Shown one piece after another: positions 38,621 to 47,552 of a stretch of DNA of 64,000 nucleotides. Location: the NCBI RefSeq assembly GCF_011378905.1, contig NZ_WTPY01000019.1, positions 26,049 to 90,048 on the forward strand. Direction: 5' to 3'. The notes below the pieces were generated by a model. It saw only the letters and a list, made by a program, of their open reading frames with translations. It made no database searches and was not told the DNA's origin. The position numbers and the translations under genes are program-made. Every line of letters starts with the position of its first letter. The first letter of the stretch is position 1. Source of the DNA: Paraglaciecola sp. 20A4 (GTDB taxonomy: Bacteria > Pseudomonadota > Gammaproteobacteria > Enterobacterales > Alteromonadaceae).

Positions 38621-39724
38621 ATGTGTTCAGACACCCACTACAATCCATTAAATACTGACGGTTTCGAATTCGTTGAATATACGGCTGCAGATCAAAATGG
38701 TATTAATGATTTGGCCAAGTTGTTTACATCGTTAGGCTTTGCCGAAGTAGCACAACATCGTTCAAAACGTGTGTGGCTATTTAAGCAGGGCGATATCAAT
38801 TTTATCATTAATGCTGAGCCAGCCTCGCAAGCTGAAGAGTTTGCTAGGCTTCGCGGACCCAGCGTATGTGGCATGGCATTCAGAGTAAAAGATGCAAAAG
38901 TAGCTTTTGAACACGCAATTGAGAACGGCGCGAAACCGTTTAAAGGTAATCTTGGAGCAATGGAGCTTAATATACCTGCTGTTTACGGAATTGGCGAAAG
39001 CACGCTTTACTTCGTTGACCGATATGCTGATGACTCAATTTACGAGGTCGACTTTCGATTTTACCCAAATTGGCAGGAAAAAATGCGTCTATGTGACGCA
39101 GGACTCCAAACTCTCGACCATCTCACTCACAACGTTAAACGAGGCAACATGGCTGTCTGGGCCAACTTTTATGAGTGCTTAGGTAACTTTAGAGAAATTC
39201 GTTATTTTGATATTGAAGGTAAACTGACAGGTCTGGTCAGTAAAGCGATGACGTCGCCTTGTGGAAAAATACGTATTCCCATTAATGAGTCTTCTGATGA
39301 TAAATCACAAATTGAAGAATTTATTCGTGAATATAATGGCGAAGGAATTCAGCACATTGCATTGTCAACCGAGGATATATACCAAACAGTTAAGACCCTA
39401 CGTGATATAGGCGTTAAGTTTATGAGTACCCCAAATACCTATTACGCTGGAGTAGATGAACGAGTTTCTGGCCATGGTGAGAACCTGACCACCTTACGGG
39501 ACTTGGGCATTCTGATTGATGGAGCACCGATGAAGGATGGTATTTTACTGCAAATTTTTACGGATACGGTTATAGGGCCGGTATTTTTTGAAATTATTCA
39601 ACGTAAAGGGAACGAGGGATTTGGTGAAGGTAACTTCAAAGCTCTTTTTGAGTCAATAGAACAAGACCAGATACGCCGTGGCGTGATTGACGAAAATACA
39701 AAGACTGAAGTCGGTTCTCTATAG
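38621..39724 (+). CDS. hppD: 4-hydroxyphenylpyruvate dioxygenase
   Basis: A 367-residue two-domain vicinal oxygen chelate enzyme. Fe(II) ligands: His in LDHLTHNV, His in GIQHIALS, and Glu in FFEIIQRKG. It converts 4-hydroxyphenylpyruvate to homogentisate in tyrosine breakdown. No homogentisate dioxygenase gene is in the window. A long palindrome follows. Confidence 0.95.
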   Translation: MCSDTHYNPLNTDGFEFVEYTAADQNGINDLAKLFTSLGFAEVAQHRSKRVWLFKQGDINFIINAEPASQAEEFARLRGPSVCGMAFRVKDAKVAFEHAIENGAKPFKGNLGAMELNIPAVYGIGESTLYFVDRYADDSIYEVDFRFYPNWQEKMRLCDAGLQTLDHLTHNVKRGNMAVWANFYECLGNFREIRYFDIEGKLTGLVSKAMTSPCGKIRIPINESSDDKSQIEEFIREYNGEGIQHIALSTEDIYQTVKTLRDIGVKFMSTPNTYYAGVDERVSGHGENLTTLRDLGILIDGAPMKDGILLQIFTDTVIGPVFFEIIQRKGNEGFGEGNFKALFESIEQDQIRRGVIDENTKTEVGSL

Positions 39725-39791
39725 CGGTTCTGTTTTTTTCAGAGTTAACTGGTGTAGTAGACTGGCATGTGTAATTTTTAATTTGGCCTTG

Positions 39792-39827
39792 TCGTTGGTG
39801 AAGCAGGTGAACCTGCTTCACCAACGA
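39792..39827. terminator. Perfect 17 bp palindrome between convergent hppD and lrp-like gene
   Basis: TCGTTGGTGAAGCAGGT (39792-39808), two-base loop GA, and its exact complement (39811-39827). It ends 3 bases before the lrp-like stop. It lacks a good T run but should form a very stable hairpin in transcripts from either strand, so it is probably a bidirectional terminator or 3'-end protector. Confidence 0.6.
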
Positions 39828-39830
39828 AAT

Positions 39831-40301
39831 CTATTGTTGTTTAATAGGCAGTTCAGTGGTGTTTTTTACCTGCTTCAAGGCAAATGTGGAGCTGAGATGA
39901 TCCACTAAAGGTAAATGTGTTAATTTTGACTTGAGTAAGTGTTCATATTCTTCAATGCTTTCTACAATCACTTTCAATAGATAGTCTTTTTCACCGCTAG
40001 TAGTATGACACTCAACAATTTCATCAATACTTTGGACTGCCTTCTCGAAGTCATTTAATGACTCCCCATCATGGTTTTTTAACGTCACATAAATAAAAAC
40101 AGAGACGCCTAAATTAAGTTTCTTACTGTTTAGTAAGGTCACTTTTTGCAAAATTATACCGTCTGCTTCCATGCGTTTAACACGTCGCCAACATGGCGTA
40201 TGGGACAATCCGACCTTTTGGCTTAACTCAGCCATAGAAACGGTAGCATCTTTTTGCATTACTCTTAAAATTTCGCGGTCAAACTTGTCCAATTTCATCA
40301 T
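39831..40301 (-). CDS. Lrp/AsnC-family transcriptional regulator
   Basis: A 156-residue protein: N-terminal winged HTH (DREILRVMQKDATVSMAELSQKVGLSHTPCWRRVKRME) and a C-terminal RAM ligand-binding domain (IDEIVECHTTSGEKDYLLKV). Divergent from the leucine-type dehydrogenase with 217 bases between, suggesting it regulates that gene in response to an amino acid. Not the global Lrp necessarily. A second Met at 40298 is an alternative start. Confidence 0.9.
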   Translation of the reverse strand: MMKLDKFDREILRVMQKDATVSMAELSQKVGLSHTPCWRRVKRMEADGIILQKVTLLNSKKLNLGVSVFIYVTLKNHDGESLNDFEKAVQSIDEIVECHTTSGEKDYLLKVIVESIEEYEHLLKSKLTHLPLVDHLSSTFALKQVKNTTELPIKQQ

Positions 40302-40518
40302 TATTTTTCAATTTATAGCGAAGTAAAATTCGCGGCTAGCATGCTGAAAAATATTATCATTTTCAAGCACAGATATTAGGATGCATATCCTATATTAACT
40401 CTGGGATAATGACTACTGTTGCAGTGGGGTAATTACGGGATAATAACATCGCAACGCATGTCCTCTTTGATCTGAGCTAATATAAGCTACGCATTAAAAA
40501 CCTAACTATGAGAAATAA

Positions 40519-41568
40519 ATGTCTGTTTTTGACCATATCGAATTTGACGAACATGAGCATGTTGCTTTTTGCCACGACAAAGAATCGGGATTAAAAGCGA
40601 TTATTGCCGTTCATAATAGCTATCTAGGCCCCGCTTTAGGCGGTTGTAGAATGTGGCCTTATGCGAGTTCAGATGAAGCGCTAAATGATGTGCTGAGATT
40701 ATCAAAAGGTATGACATATAAAGCCGCCATGGCAAATCTTCATCAAGGTGGTGGTAAGGCCGTTATTATTGGTGATCCAAGGGTGCACAAAACCCCCGAA
40801 ATGTTGAAAGCGATGGGGCGGTTTGTTGAGAGTCTAAATGGTAAGTACATTAGTGCAGAAGATTCAGGAATGTCAGTGAGTGATTTGCAGCTAATGGCAC
40901 AGGAGTCTACTTATATAGCCGGTACGAAAGCTAGCTATCATTTTGCTGGAGAAGAGGCGGATGGAAATCCTTCACCATCGACTGCATACGGCGTGTTTGT
41001 GGGATTAAAGGAATCCGTTAAATATAAATTTGGTACAGACCTGCAAGGTAAAAAAATCGCTATACAAGGATTAGGTCATGTTGGCTATCGTTTAGCAGAG
41101 CACTTGCACCGAGAAGGCGCTGAGTTATATGTTGCTGATATATACCCCGAAAACCTTGAGCGAGCAAAAAAACATTTAGATGCTACGGTGGTATCTCCTT
41201 ATGAAATATTACAATTAGATGTTGATGTTGTGGCGCCTTGCGCAATGGGCGCGATAATTAATCATCAGGCGATAGGTCAATTAAAAGCGAAAGTTATCGC
41301 CGGGGCTGCGAATAACCAGTTAGCGACAGATAACCTCGGTGAGTTATTGCGTGAAAAGGGGATTTTGTACGCACCAGATTACGTAATTAACGCGGGAGGC
41401 ATAATTGATATATATCATCAGCAAATATCGAGTTCAAATGAAGCTCTGAAAACGCATTTAGAGAAAATCGGCCAGACCCTAAATGAAATTTATATGCGCG
41501 GGGATGCGCAAAATTTAGCCACAAACATCGTGGCCAATTCGATTGCTGAAGAAAAATTTAAAAAATAG
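40519..41568 (+). CDS. Leucine-type amino acid dehydrogenase (Glu/Leu/Phe/Val dehydrogenase family)
   Basis: A 349-residue NAD-dependent dehydrogenase. Substrate-domain motif LGPALGGCRMWPY, catalytic Lys in GGGKAVIIGDP, and the Rossmann motif GLGHVGYRLAEHL. APDYVINAGGIIDI resembles leucine dehydrogenase more than phenylalanine dehydrogenase (IVNGGGLI), so oxidative deamination of branched-chain amino acids is most likely. Its position near phhA/hppD leaves an aromatic substrate possible. Partnered with a divergent Lrp-like regulator. Confidence 0.88.
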   Translation: MSVFDHIEFDEHEHVAFCHDKESGLKAIIAVHNSYLGPALGGCRMWPYASSDEALNDVLRLSKGMTYKAAMANLHQGGGKAVIIGDPRVHKTPEMLKAMGRFVESLNGKYISAEDSGMSVSDLQLMAQESTYIAGTKASYHFAGEEADGNPSPSTAYGVFVGLKESVKYKFGTDLQGKKIAIQGLGHVGYRLAEHLHREGAELYVADIYPENLERAKKHLDATVVSPYEILQLDVDVVAPCAMGAIINHQAIGQLKAKVIAGAANNQLATDNLGELLREKGILYAPDYVINAGGIIDIYHQQISSSNEALKTHLEKIGQTLNEIYMRGDAQNLATNIVANSIAEEKFKK

Positions 41569-41600
41569 TGTGGAAAAAGGAAACTAATCGCGGATGTGGC

Positions 41601-41628
41601 TTGCATCTGAATGTAGTTTTGTCATAAT
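41601..41628 (+). promoter_or_regulatory. Promoter of ffs (4.5S RNA)
   Basis: TTGCAT (41601-41606), 16-base spacer, CATAAT (41623-41628), followed by a GC-rich discriminator GCGCCGCC, as at stringently controlled stable RNA promoters. Predicted start about 41635. Confidence 0.6.
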
Positions 41629-41632
41629 GCGC

Positions 41633-41669
41633 CGCCTAAATGATATCGAATAACATCATCATTTAGGCG
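41633..41669 (+). other. Hairpin in the leader of the 4.5S RNA precursor
   Basis: CGCCTAAATGAT (41633-41644) and ATCATTTAGGCG (41658-41669) form a perfect 12 bp stem with a 13-base loop, from the predicted transcription start to 9 bases before mature ffs. Possible RNase processing site; inference. Confidence 0.5.
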
Positions 41670-41678
41670 AGTTTCTAT

Positions 41679-41790
41679 GGTGGTCCTTTGGTCCCTCCGC
41701 AATGATACTCTGTGGACTCGGTCAGGCCTGGAAGGGAGCAGCCGCAGCAGACGACTCATGTGCCGGAATGTGGCTGGAGGACCGCCACCC
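41679..41790 (+). ncRNA. ffs: Signal recognition particle 4.5S RNA
   Basis: The universal SRP RNA domain IV core is present: GGTCAGGCCTGGAAGGGAGC and AGCC, with the GGAA tetraloop and asymmetric loop, and the ends pair (GGTGG at 41679 with CCACC near 41789). Length about 112 matches bacterial 4.5S RNA. It binds Ffh for co-translational membrane targeting. Confidence 0.95.
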
Positions 41791-41804
41791 AATCTTTTCA
41801 GACT

Positions 41805-42074
41805 TTAATTATTATTCTCACTTTTATCTAAAAAGCTTATCGCTTTATTTACAGCATTTTGGGTGTTCATTTCCATTTGCTGACGTTCACTTTGTGCTAA
41901 GTAAAATGACATATCGACTTCGTAACGAATGTAACGAGGAGGGAGTTGATTAAGCGCTAAACAACAAAGATCAGCAATGTAATCTTCCTCTTTATGTAAA
42001 GGCAAGTTTAACTGTGCAATATGGGCAAGCACCAAATGCTCATAGTAATTATGAATATCATCATCAAGTTTCAT
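41805..42074 (-). CDS. ComFB-like (late competence development) small protein
   Basis: An 89-residue protein with the ComFB pattern: NYYEHLVLAHIAQLN, DYIADLCCLALNQLPPRYIRYEVDMSFYL. The ATG at 42074 has GGAG seven bases upstream, so the open frame to 42113 is not used. Function unknown in gammaproteobacteria; the family name comes from a Bacillus competence operon. The paired Cys (LCCLALN) in this family have been noted as possible metal ligands. Convergent with ffs. Confidence 0.8.
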   Translation of the reverse strand: MKLDDDIHNYYEHLVLAHIAQLNLPLHKEEDYIADLCCLALNQLPPRYIRYEVDMSFYLAQSERQQMEMNTQNAVNKAISFLDKSENNN

Positions 42075-42382
42075 TTCAATCTCCACTTTTCTTGTTGAAA
42101 GCAAACGTAGCATTTAGCGCCGATATTTACTAAGTTTTTGGTAAGACATACAACATAACGACACTTAGCGTATTTCACTTAGAAAAATTTTAACCTAACT
42201 AAGCATTACTCGACACAACTTACTCCTACTTTATTCATCGAGAAATTCAGGCGAATTTGAAGGTATTGGAAGTCTCCCTAATGACCTTGACTAGGGATTA
42301 GCTGACAATCATCAAACACCAATATACGTGCGTCTAAGTGCGTCAATGCGCTTTTAAGCTTCCAACTTAGTGATTGACTAAT
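42075..42382 (+). other. Spacer with candidate small RNA ending at an orphan terminator
   Basis: No supported ORF. The stretch from about 42230 has alternating structured segments and runs into a strong terminator at 42383-42412 with no annotated gene upstream on this strand (ffs ends almost 600 bases earlier). This suggests an unannotated small RNA of up to about 180 bases. Promoter not identified with confidence. Confidence 0.35.
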
Positions 42383-42412
42383 AGGCGCTCTCATAAATGA
42401 GCGCCTTTTTTT
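42383..42412 (+). terminator. Orphan rho-independent terminator
   Basis: AGGCGCTC (42383-42390), eight-base loop, GAGCGCCT (42399-42406) and seven T. Strong on the plus strand. Confidence 0.88.
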
Positions 42413-42753
42413 GACTGATATTTGGAAAGGTAATATTAGTAATTTCTAACGTTGGTCTTTTATTAGTTTATGCCATGTGCAAAATATGGCGGTCTCCCAC
42501 ATGACGTTGTTTCATAACTACTGTTTATCAAGTTATATAATCAAATCCCCGCCCACTTTTGTAAATAATTCGTGACTAATTAGCGATATTTTTTGTTACA
42601 TCTAATTGAACTTTTAAATATTCTTAAGTTTGATAGGTTGACCAACGTACTATCGTATGGATATTATGGATAAGAGGTTCACTACCTTTACTTAATAAAA
42701 AATCGCATTAGCGAATAAACACTAAACACATATAGTGGTCCAGGGAGACATAC
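42413..42753. other. Promoter region of the 42754 TonB-dependent receptor
   Basis: Very AT-rich 341-base spacer without an ORF. A GGGAG ribosome site is at 42744-42748. I cannot pick a specific promoter or operator. Confidence 0.45.
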
Positions 42754-45654
42754 ATGTTTACAAACTCAAAGTTGACGAAGTCGATTCGTATGGCTATGGC
42801 AGTTGGTGCCGTAACAGCCATTTCATCAGGTAATATACACGCTCAAGAAACTGCTAGTGCGGGTGACCAAGCTTCAATTGAAAAAATTCAAGTAACGGGT
42901 TCGCGGATTCAGCGCGCTAACATGGTTAGTGCTAGTCCAGTTACTGAAATTTCAGCTGCTGACATTAAAGTCAGTGGTATTACTCGCGTAGAAGATATCT
43001 TAAACGATATGCCAGCAGTTTTTGCTGGACAAACTTCGGGTACAGCAAACGGCGCGACTGGTACTGCAACAATCGATTTACGTAATCTTGGTCCTGAGCG
43101 TACGCTTGTTCTTCAAAACGGTCGTCGTTTACCATCTGGTTCACCTTCTGCTGGTGGTATTAGCGCTGATGTTAACCAAATTCCAGCTGCGTTGATTGAA
43201 CGTATCGAAGTATTGACGGGTGGTTCATCAGCAACTTACGGTTCTGATGCGGTTGCAGGTGTCGTTAACTTTATTCTAAAAGATGACTTCGAAGGTTTCT
43301 CCTTTGACTATCAACACAGCTTTTACCAACACGACAATGATAACTCAGGTATTCAAGACCTAGTATCAGGCTCTGGTTTCCCAGTTGCTAACGGAAATGT
43401 TGATGACGGTAACGCTAACGATTTTTCGTTCTTGTTTGGTGCTAATACCGCTGATGGCCGAGGAAACGTTACCATGTACGGTACGTTCCGAGATATTCAA
43501 GCCGTCGTTCAATCTTCACGTGACTTCAGCTCTTGTGCAATAAATGGTTCACCTGATGATATGGCATGTGGTGGTTCAAGTACGACTCCTCTAGGTCGTT
43601 TCACTGATTTTGACACCTTTAACTACCAATTAAGTGGTGAAGAGTTTGTACCCTTTACTGACCTATATAACTATGGCCCGTTAAACTATTTCCAACGCCC
43701 GGATGAACGTAAAACATTTGGCGCAATGGGTCATTATGAAGTTAATGAGCATGCTGAGGTTTATGCAGAACTAAGTTACATGGATGACCGCAGTGTTGCG
43801 CAAATTGCACCATCAGGTAACTTCTTTAGTACAGACCGACTGTTCTGTGGTAACCCGTATCTTTCAGATCAGCAATTTGACGCAACTTGTGGTGCTGCTG
43901 GTCTGACTGAATCAGATTATTATGAAGGTTTTTACATCGGTCGTCGAAATGTTGAAGGCGGTCCTCGTCAAGATGATCTTCGTCATACGTCATTGCGTGG
44001 TGTGTTAGGTGTTCGTGGGATCATTGATGAAAATTGGTCTTATGATGTTTTCGCTAACTACGGAACAGTTTCTTATCTTGAAACTTATCGTAATGAGCTG
44101 TCTGTCGATCATATGAAGAAATCGTTAGACGCGCGAACTGATCCTGATTCTGGTGAAGTAGTATGTGCATCTGTGCTGGACGGCAGTGATCCAAGCTGTG
44201 TTCCATGGAATATCTTCAGTGAAGGTGGTGTCACTGATGAAGCATTAGCTTATTTAATTAAACCTCTTTATTCACGTGGCGACACTAAATCTACTCAAGT
44301 TAGTGGTTATGTAACGGGTGATTTAACTGACGCAGGTGTTGTAGTTCCTGGAACATCGACTGGTGTTGGTGTTGTTGCTGGTTTGGAATATCGTAAAGAG
44401 CAACTTATTCTTGAACCAGATTTTGGCTTCATATCTGGTGACGGCGCAGGTCAGGGCGGTCCTACAGCGGGTGTTCGCGGTGATTTTAGCGTAAAAGAAA
44501 TATTCGGTGAATTAAACGTACCGTTATTAGAAGGTAAAGAGTTTGCTGAAGAACTAACATTAGAACTAGCATATCGTTATTCTGATTACTCTACTGATAA
44601 AACAACGAATACATACAAATATGCGATGAACTGGGGTATTAACGACCAAGCACGTGTTAGAGCTAGTTTTCAGCGTGCTGTAAGAGCCGGTAACATTCGT
44701 GAGTTGTTCCGTCCTTCTTCTCTTGGTTTATTTAACATGGATATTGATCCATGTGGTGTTGACGGTGGCTTTACGTTAGACCAGTGTCTTAATACAGGTT
44801 TGACTGAAGCTCAGTACCAAACTAGCGCGCTTGAAAGCCCAGCTGGTCAGTACAACAGTATTACTGGCGGAAATACTGAAGTAAATCCTGAAGAGTCTGA
44901 CACATTCTCTTTCGGTGTTGCTTTATCGCCAGACTTCTTGCCGGGTTTCACTCTTAACATTGATTATTTCAAAATTGAAGTTAAAGATGCAATTTCATCA
45001 ATTCCTGAAACAACAATACTTCAGTTGTGTGGTGACACCGGTAACTCTGCGTACTGTGATCTAATTAATCGTGGCCCTAATGGTAACTTATGGGTAGGTA
45101 CATCTTCTATCACAGCTACCGATTTGAACATCGGTTACTTGAAAACGGAAGGTGTTGATTTTGATGCTAACTACGAGATGGACCTAGGTGAAGGTGGCGA
45201 GCTTAGACTTGGATTTATCGCAACGTTACTTGACTCTTTAGCGACACAATCTATTCCTGGTGGCGACATCGACGAGTGTGCTGGCTTCTGGGACAGAACA
45301 GTATGTGGTCAACCGACTCCAGAATGGCGTCATAATTTCAAAGCGACGTGGGTTTCTCCTTGGGACGTAAATGTTACGGCCACATGGAGACACATGTCTG
45401 AAGTTAATGAATATGAAGGTGTTGGTCAAGAAGCTGGACCTGGCAAAATTGACGCGCAGAACTATTTAGATTTGAGCGCCAACTGGCAGGCACACGAAAA
45501 CGTTAGCTTACGCCTAGGTGTGAATAACATTTTAGACCGCGATCCACCTATCATTGTGAACGCTCCTTCTGGAACTGGTAATGGTAATACGTTCCCTGGA
45601 TTCTACGACGCATTAGGTCGTTATGTATTTGGTGGCGTTACAGTTACTTTCTAA
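42754..45654 (+). CDS. TonB-dependent outer membrane receptor
   Basis: A 966-residue receptor: signal peptide ending near HAQ, TonB-box-like stretch IEKIQVTGSRI, plug domain (DLRNLGPERTLVLQNGRRL, RIEVLTGGSSATYGSDAVAGVVNFI), and a 22-strand type barrel ending in the aromatic motif GGVTVTF. This type, with paired extracellular cysteines, is abundant in marine Alteromonadales and often transports peptides, polysaccharide fragments or chelates. The substrate cannot be read from sequence. Followed by its own strong terminator and a TPR-sulfotransferase. Confidence 0.92.
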   Translation: MFTNSKLTKSIRMAMAVGAVTAISSGNIHAQETASAGDQASIEKIQVTGSRIQRANMVSASPVTEISAADIKVSGITRVEDILNDMPAVFAGQTSGTANGATGTATIDLRNLGPERTLVLQNGRRLPSGSPSAGGISADVNQIPAALIERIEVLTGGSSATYGSDAVAGVVNFILKDDFEGFSFDYQHSFYQHDNDNSGIQDLVSGSGFPVANGNVDDGNANDFSFLFGANTADGRGNVTMYGTFRDIQAVVQSSRDFSSCAINGSPDDMACGGSSTTPLGRFTDFDTFNYQLSGEEFVPFTDLYNYGPLNYFQRPDERKTFGAMGHYEVNEHAEVYAELSYMDDRSVAQIAPSGNFFSTDRLFCGNPYLSDQQFDATCGAAGLTESDYYEGFYIGRRNVEGGPRQDDLRHTSLRGVLGVRGIIDENWSYDVFANYGTVSYLETYRNELSVDHMKKSLDARTDPDSGEVVCASVLDGSDPSCVPWNIFSEGGVTDEALAYLIKPLYSRGDTKSTQVSGYVTGDLTDAGVVVPGTSTGVGVVAGLEYRKEQLILEPDFGFISGDGAGQGGPTAGVRGDFSVKEIFGELNVPLLEGKEFAEELTLELAYRYSDYSTDKTTNTYKYAMNWGINDQARVRASFQRAVRAGNIRELFRPSSLGLFNMDIDPCGVDGGFTLDQCLNTGLTEAQYQTSALESPAGQYNSITGGNTEVNPEESDTFSFGVALSPDFLPGFTLNIDYFKIEVKDAISSIPETTILQLCGDTGNSAYCDLINRGPNGNLWVGTSSITATDLNIGYLKTEGVDFDANYEMDLGEGGELRLGFIATLLDSLATQSIPGGDIDECAGFWDRTVCGQPTPEWRHNFKATWVSPWDVNVTATWRHMSEVNEYEGVGQEAGPGKIDAQNYLDLSANWQAHENVSLRLGVNNILDRDPPIIVNAPSGTGNGNTFPGFYDALGRYVFGGVTVTF

Positions 45655-45671
45655 TATTTAATTAGATTAAT

Positions 45672-45703
45672 AAAAGGTCGGCTATTAAGCCGACCTTTTT
45701 TTT
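45672..45703 (+). terminator. Terminator after the TonB-dependent receptor
   Basis: AAAAGGTCGGCT (45672-45683), loop ATTA, AGCCGACCTTTT (45688-45699) with further T. Strong. Confidence 0.93.
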
Positions 45704-45747
45704 ACGCTTTATTCGTCTATTTGATAAATAATATTGAGAGGGACGTC

Positions 45748-47388
45748 TTGGAAATTCCAGACCTAGATAACGTAATTGGTTTATTTCGAGCCAATAAGTT
45801 TAATGAAGCCAAAGAGGCTTGTTTAACCTTATTGAACGAAGGTAAAGTTGAAAAGGAGCCTTTATATATCATCTTGCTAGAGCTTGAGAATATGCAAGCA
45901 GACTATCCTTTTTCGTTAGAATACTATGATCATCTGATTGCGTTATTTCCTGACGAGTTAACTTACTATTCAGAGAAAGCCGACTTACTCAGAAAATTGT
46001 CAAAGCCAGAGGCAGGAATTGCATGCTACGAGCAATTTATATCTAGAAATCCATCAAATGCTAATGCTAGATATAATTTTGCTCTGTTTCTGAAAAAAGA
46101 AGGGCAAAGCGAGCGAGCAATAGCAAACTATTTGCGTGCCATTGAGTTTCATATCAATGACCCTGAAGAGGTTTATTTAAACATAGGCGTGCTCTATTCA
46201 GACCTCCATGATACCGATAACGCAATAAAATATTACTCCAATGCGTTAGCTATAAATTCACACTATGTACCCGTTTTGTATAACCTAGGGGGAATACATG
46301 AGGAGTTAGGCGAAAAAGAAATTGCCATTGAATACTATATGAAAATATTGGCCATTGAGCCCAGCAATATCAACACTTTATCGAGGCTTGTGTACGCTAA
46401 GAACGACTTGTCACTGGAAAGTAAAGAGGTGTATAAACTCAAATCTTATACTGATACCGTCAGTTATACTGCTAAAAATTCCGATACGTTAGAAACGGCT
46501 CTTTTTGCGCTTGGTAAGGTCCATGATGAAAGAAGAGATTATCCAAAGGCTTTTTACTATTACACAAGAGCCAACGAACTAGGTGACCAGCGGATGAGTC
46601 CCTATAATCCTAATGAAGTAAGTGGTGATACAAGGCTATTAGCAGCAAATTTTACGACATCGTGGCTTCAAAAGAATAGTATCAATAATGACTATCAACC
46701 AATTTTTGTGTGCGGCATGTTCAGAAGCGGTTCAACGCTAGTAGAGAGTATATTGTCTGAACACCCTCAACTCAGCTCAGGGGGGGAGTTAAGTTTATTA
46801 AATAAATGTATTAATGATGCAAAAAAAAGCAAAAATTCATTAAGTCCGAAAGATTATGGTGTAATCGCTGATAATTATAAAAAGCAGATAAGCAAACTAT
46901 TTGGAACGCACAAAGTCGTGGTTGATAAAAGTTTGGATAATTTTAAAAATATAGGTTTGATAAAAGCTATTTTCCCCAAAGCAAAAATAATATGTACGGA
47001 TAGAAACCCTTTGGACATATGTGTATCCATCTATTTTCAACAATTGGGTTCTTCGTTAAACTATTCTACAAAATTACATAATATTGCACATTATTACATG
47101 GAATATAAAAAAATATTAAAGTATTGGTTGAAAACGTTTCCGGGTGAAATTTTTACCGTGAATTATGAGCAACTGATTGAAAAGCCTACAGACGTCTGCT
47201 CAAGTCTATTTCATTATTGTGATTTAGAGTGGAGAGACGTTTATTTAGATTTCCATAAGTCAAACAAGCTAGTTAAAACGGCCAGCATTTGGCAAGTAAG
47301 ACAACCATTGCAAAAGTTACCGTCCCGGAGTCAGAATTATCAGTCCCAAATTAAAGAAATCGAAGATTTATTAGCGCGACACTATTGA
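45748..47388 (+). CDS. TPR-repeat sulfotransferase
   Basis: A 546-residue protein. Residues 1 to about 310 are TPR repeats (ANARYNFALFLKKEGQSERAIANYLRAIEF, YVPVLYNLGGIHEELGEKEIAIEYYMKIL). The C-terminal sulfotransferase has a PAPS 5'-phosphosulfate loop (VCGMFRSGSTLVESIL) and a 3'-phosphate motif (ICTDRNPLDICVSIYFQ), like protein-tyrosine sulfotransferases. The TTG at 45748 is preferred over TTG 45721 because GAGAGGGA (45736-45743) lies at ideal distance. It presumably sulfates a protein, peptide or glycan; substrate unknown. No signal peptide, so it acts in the cytoplasm. Confidence 0.87.
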   Translation: MEIPDLDNVIGLFRANKFNEAKEACLTLLNEGKVEKEPLYIILLELENMQADYPFSLEYYDHLIALFPDELTYYSEKADLLRKLSKPEAGIACYEQFISRNPSNANARYNFALFLKKEGQSERAIANYLRAIEFHINDPEEVYLNIGVLYSDLHDTDNAIKYYSNALAINSHYVPVLYNLGGIHEELGEKEIAIEYYMKILAIEPSNINTLSRLVYAKNDLSLESKEVYKLKSYTDTVSYTAKNSDTLETALFALGKVHDERRDYPKAFYYYTRANELGDQRMSPYNPNEVSGDTRLLAANFTTSWLQKNSINNDYQPIFVCGMFRSGSTLVESILSEHPQLSSGGELSLLNKCINDAKKSKNSLSPKDYGVIADNYKKQISKLFGTHKVVVDKSLDNFKNIGLIKAIFPKAKIICTDRNPLDICVSIYFQQLGSSLNYSTKLHNIAHYYMEYKKILKYWLKTFPGEIFTVNYEQLIEKPTDVCSSLFHYCDLEWRDVYLDFHKSNKLVKTASIWQVRQPLQKLPSRSQNYQSQIKEIEDLLARHY

Positions 47389-47419
47389 TTCAAATTAAAA
47401 ATAAGAAATATGATTTTTC

Positions 47420-47524
47420 ATGCATAAAATTAAATTTCCAACGATATTAATGACAGTCTGCCTTGCAGTATTGTTGTTTGCATTAGGAAATAATAATATG
47501 ACAGGGGAAATTCATTATAATTAA
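47420..47524 (+). CDS. Possible 34-residue membrane peptide
   Basis: A short ORF starting MHKIKFPTILMTVCLAVLLF with one hydrophobic segment (about residues 6-22) and a polar tail ending IHYN. It lies between the sulfotransferase and a small lipoprotein gene. The ribosome site is weak and conservation is untested, so it may be chance. Confidence 0.3.
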   Translation: MHKIKFPTILMTVCLAVLLFALGNNNMTGEIHYN

Positions 47525-47552
47525 ATAAAAAGTTTATAAAAAGGGAACACTC

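Noticed and set aside
41702..41953. An 83-residue plus-strand ORF
   Set aside because: It starts inside the 4.5S RNA and overlaps the ComFB-like gene; no ribosome site and no family resemblance.
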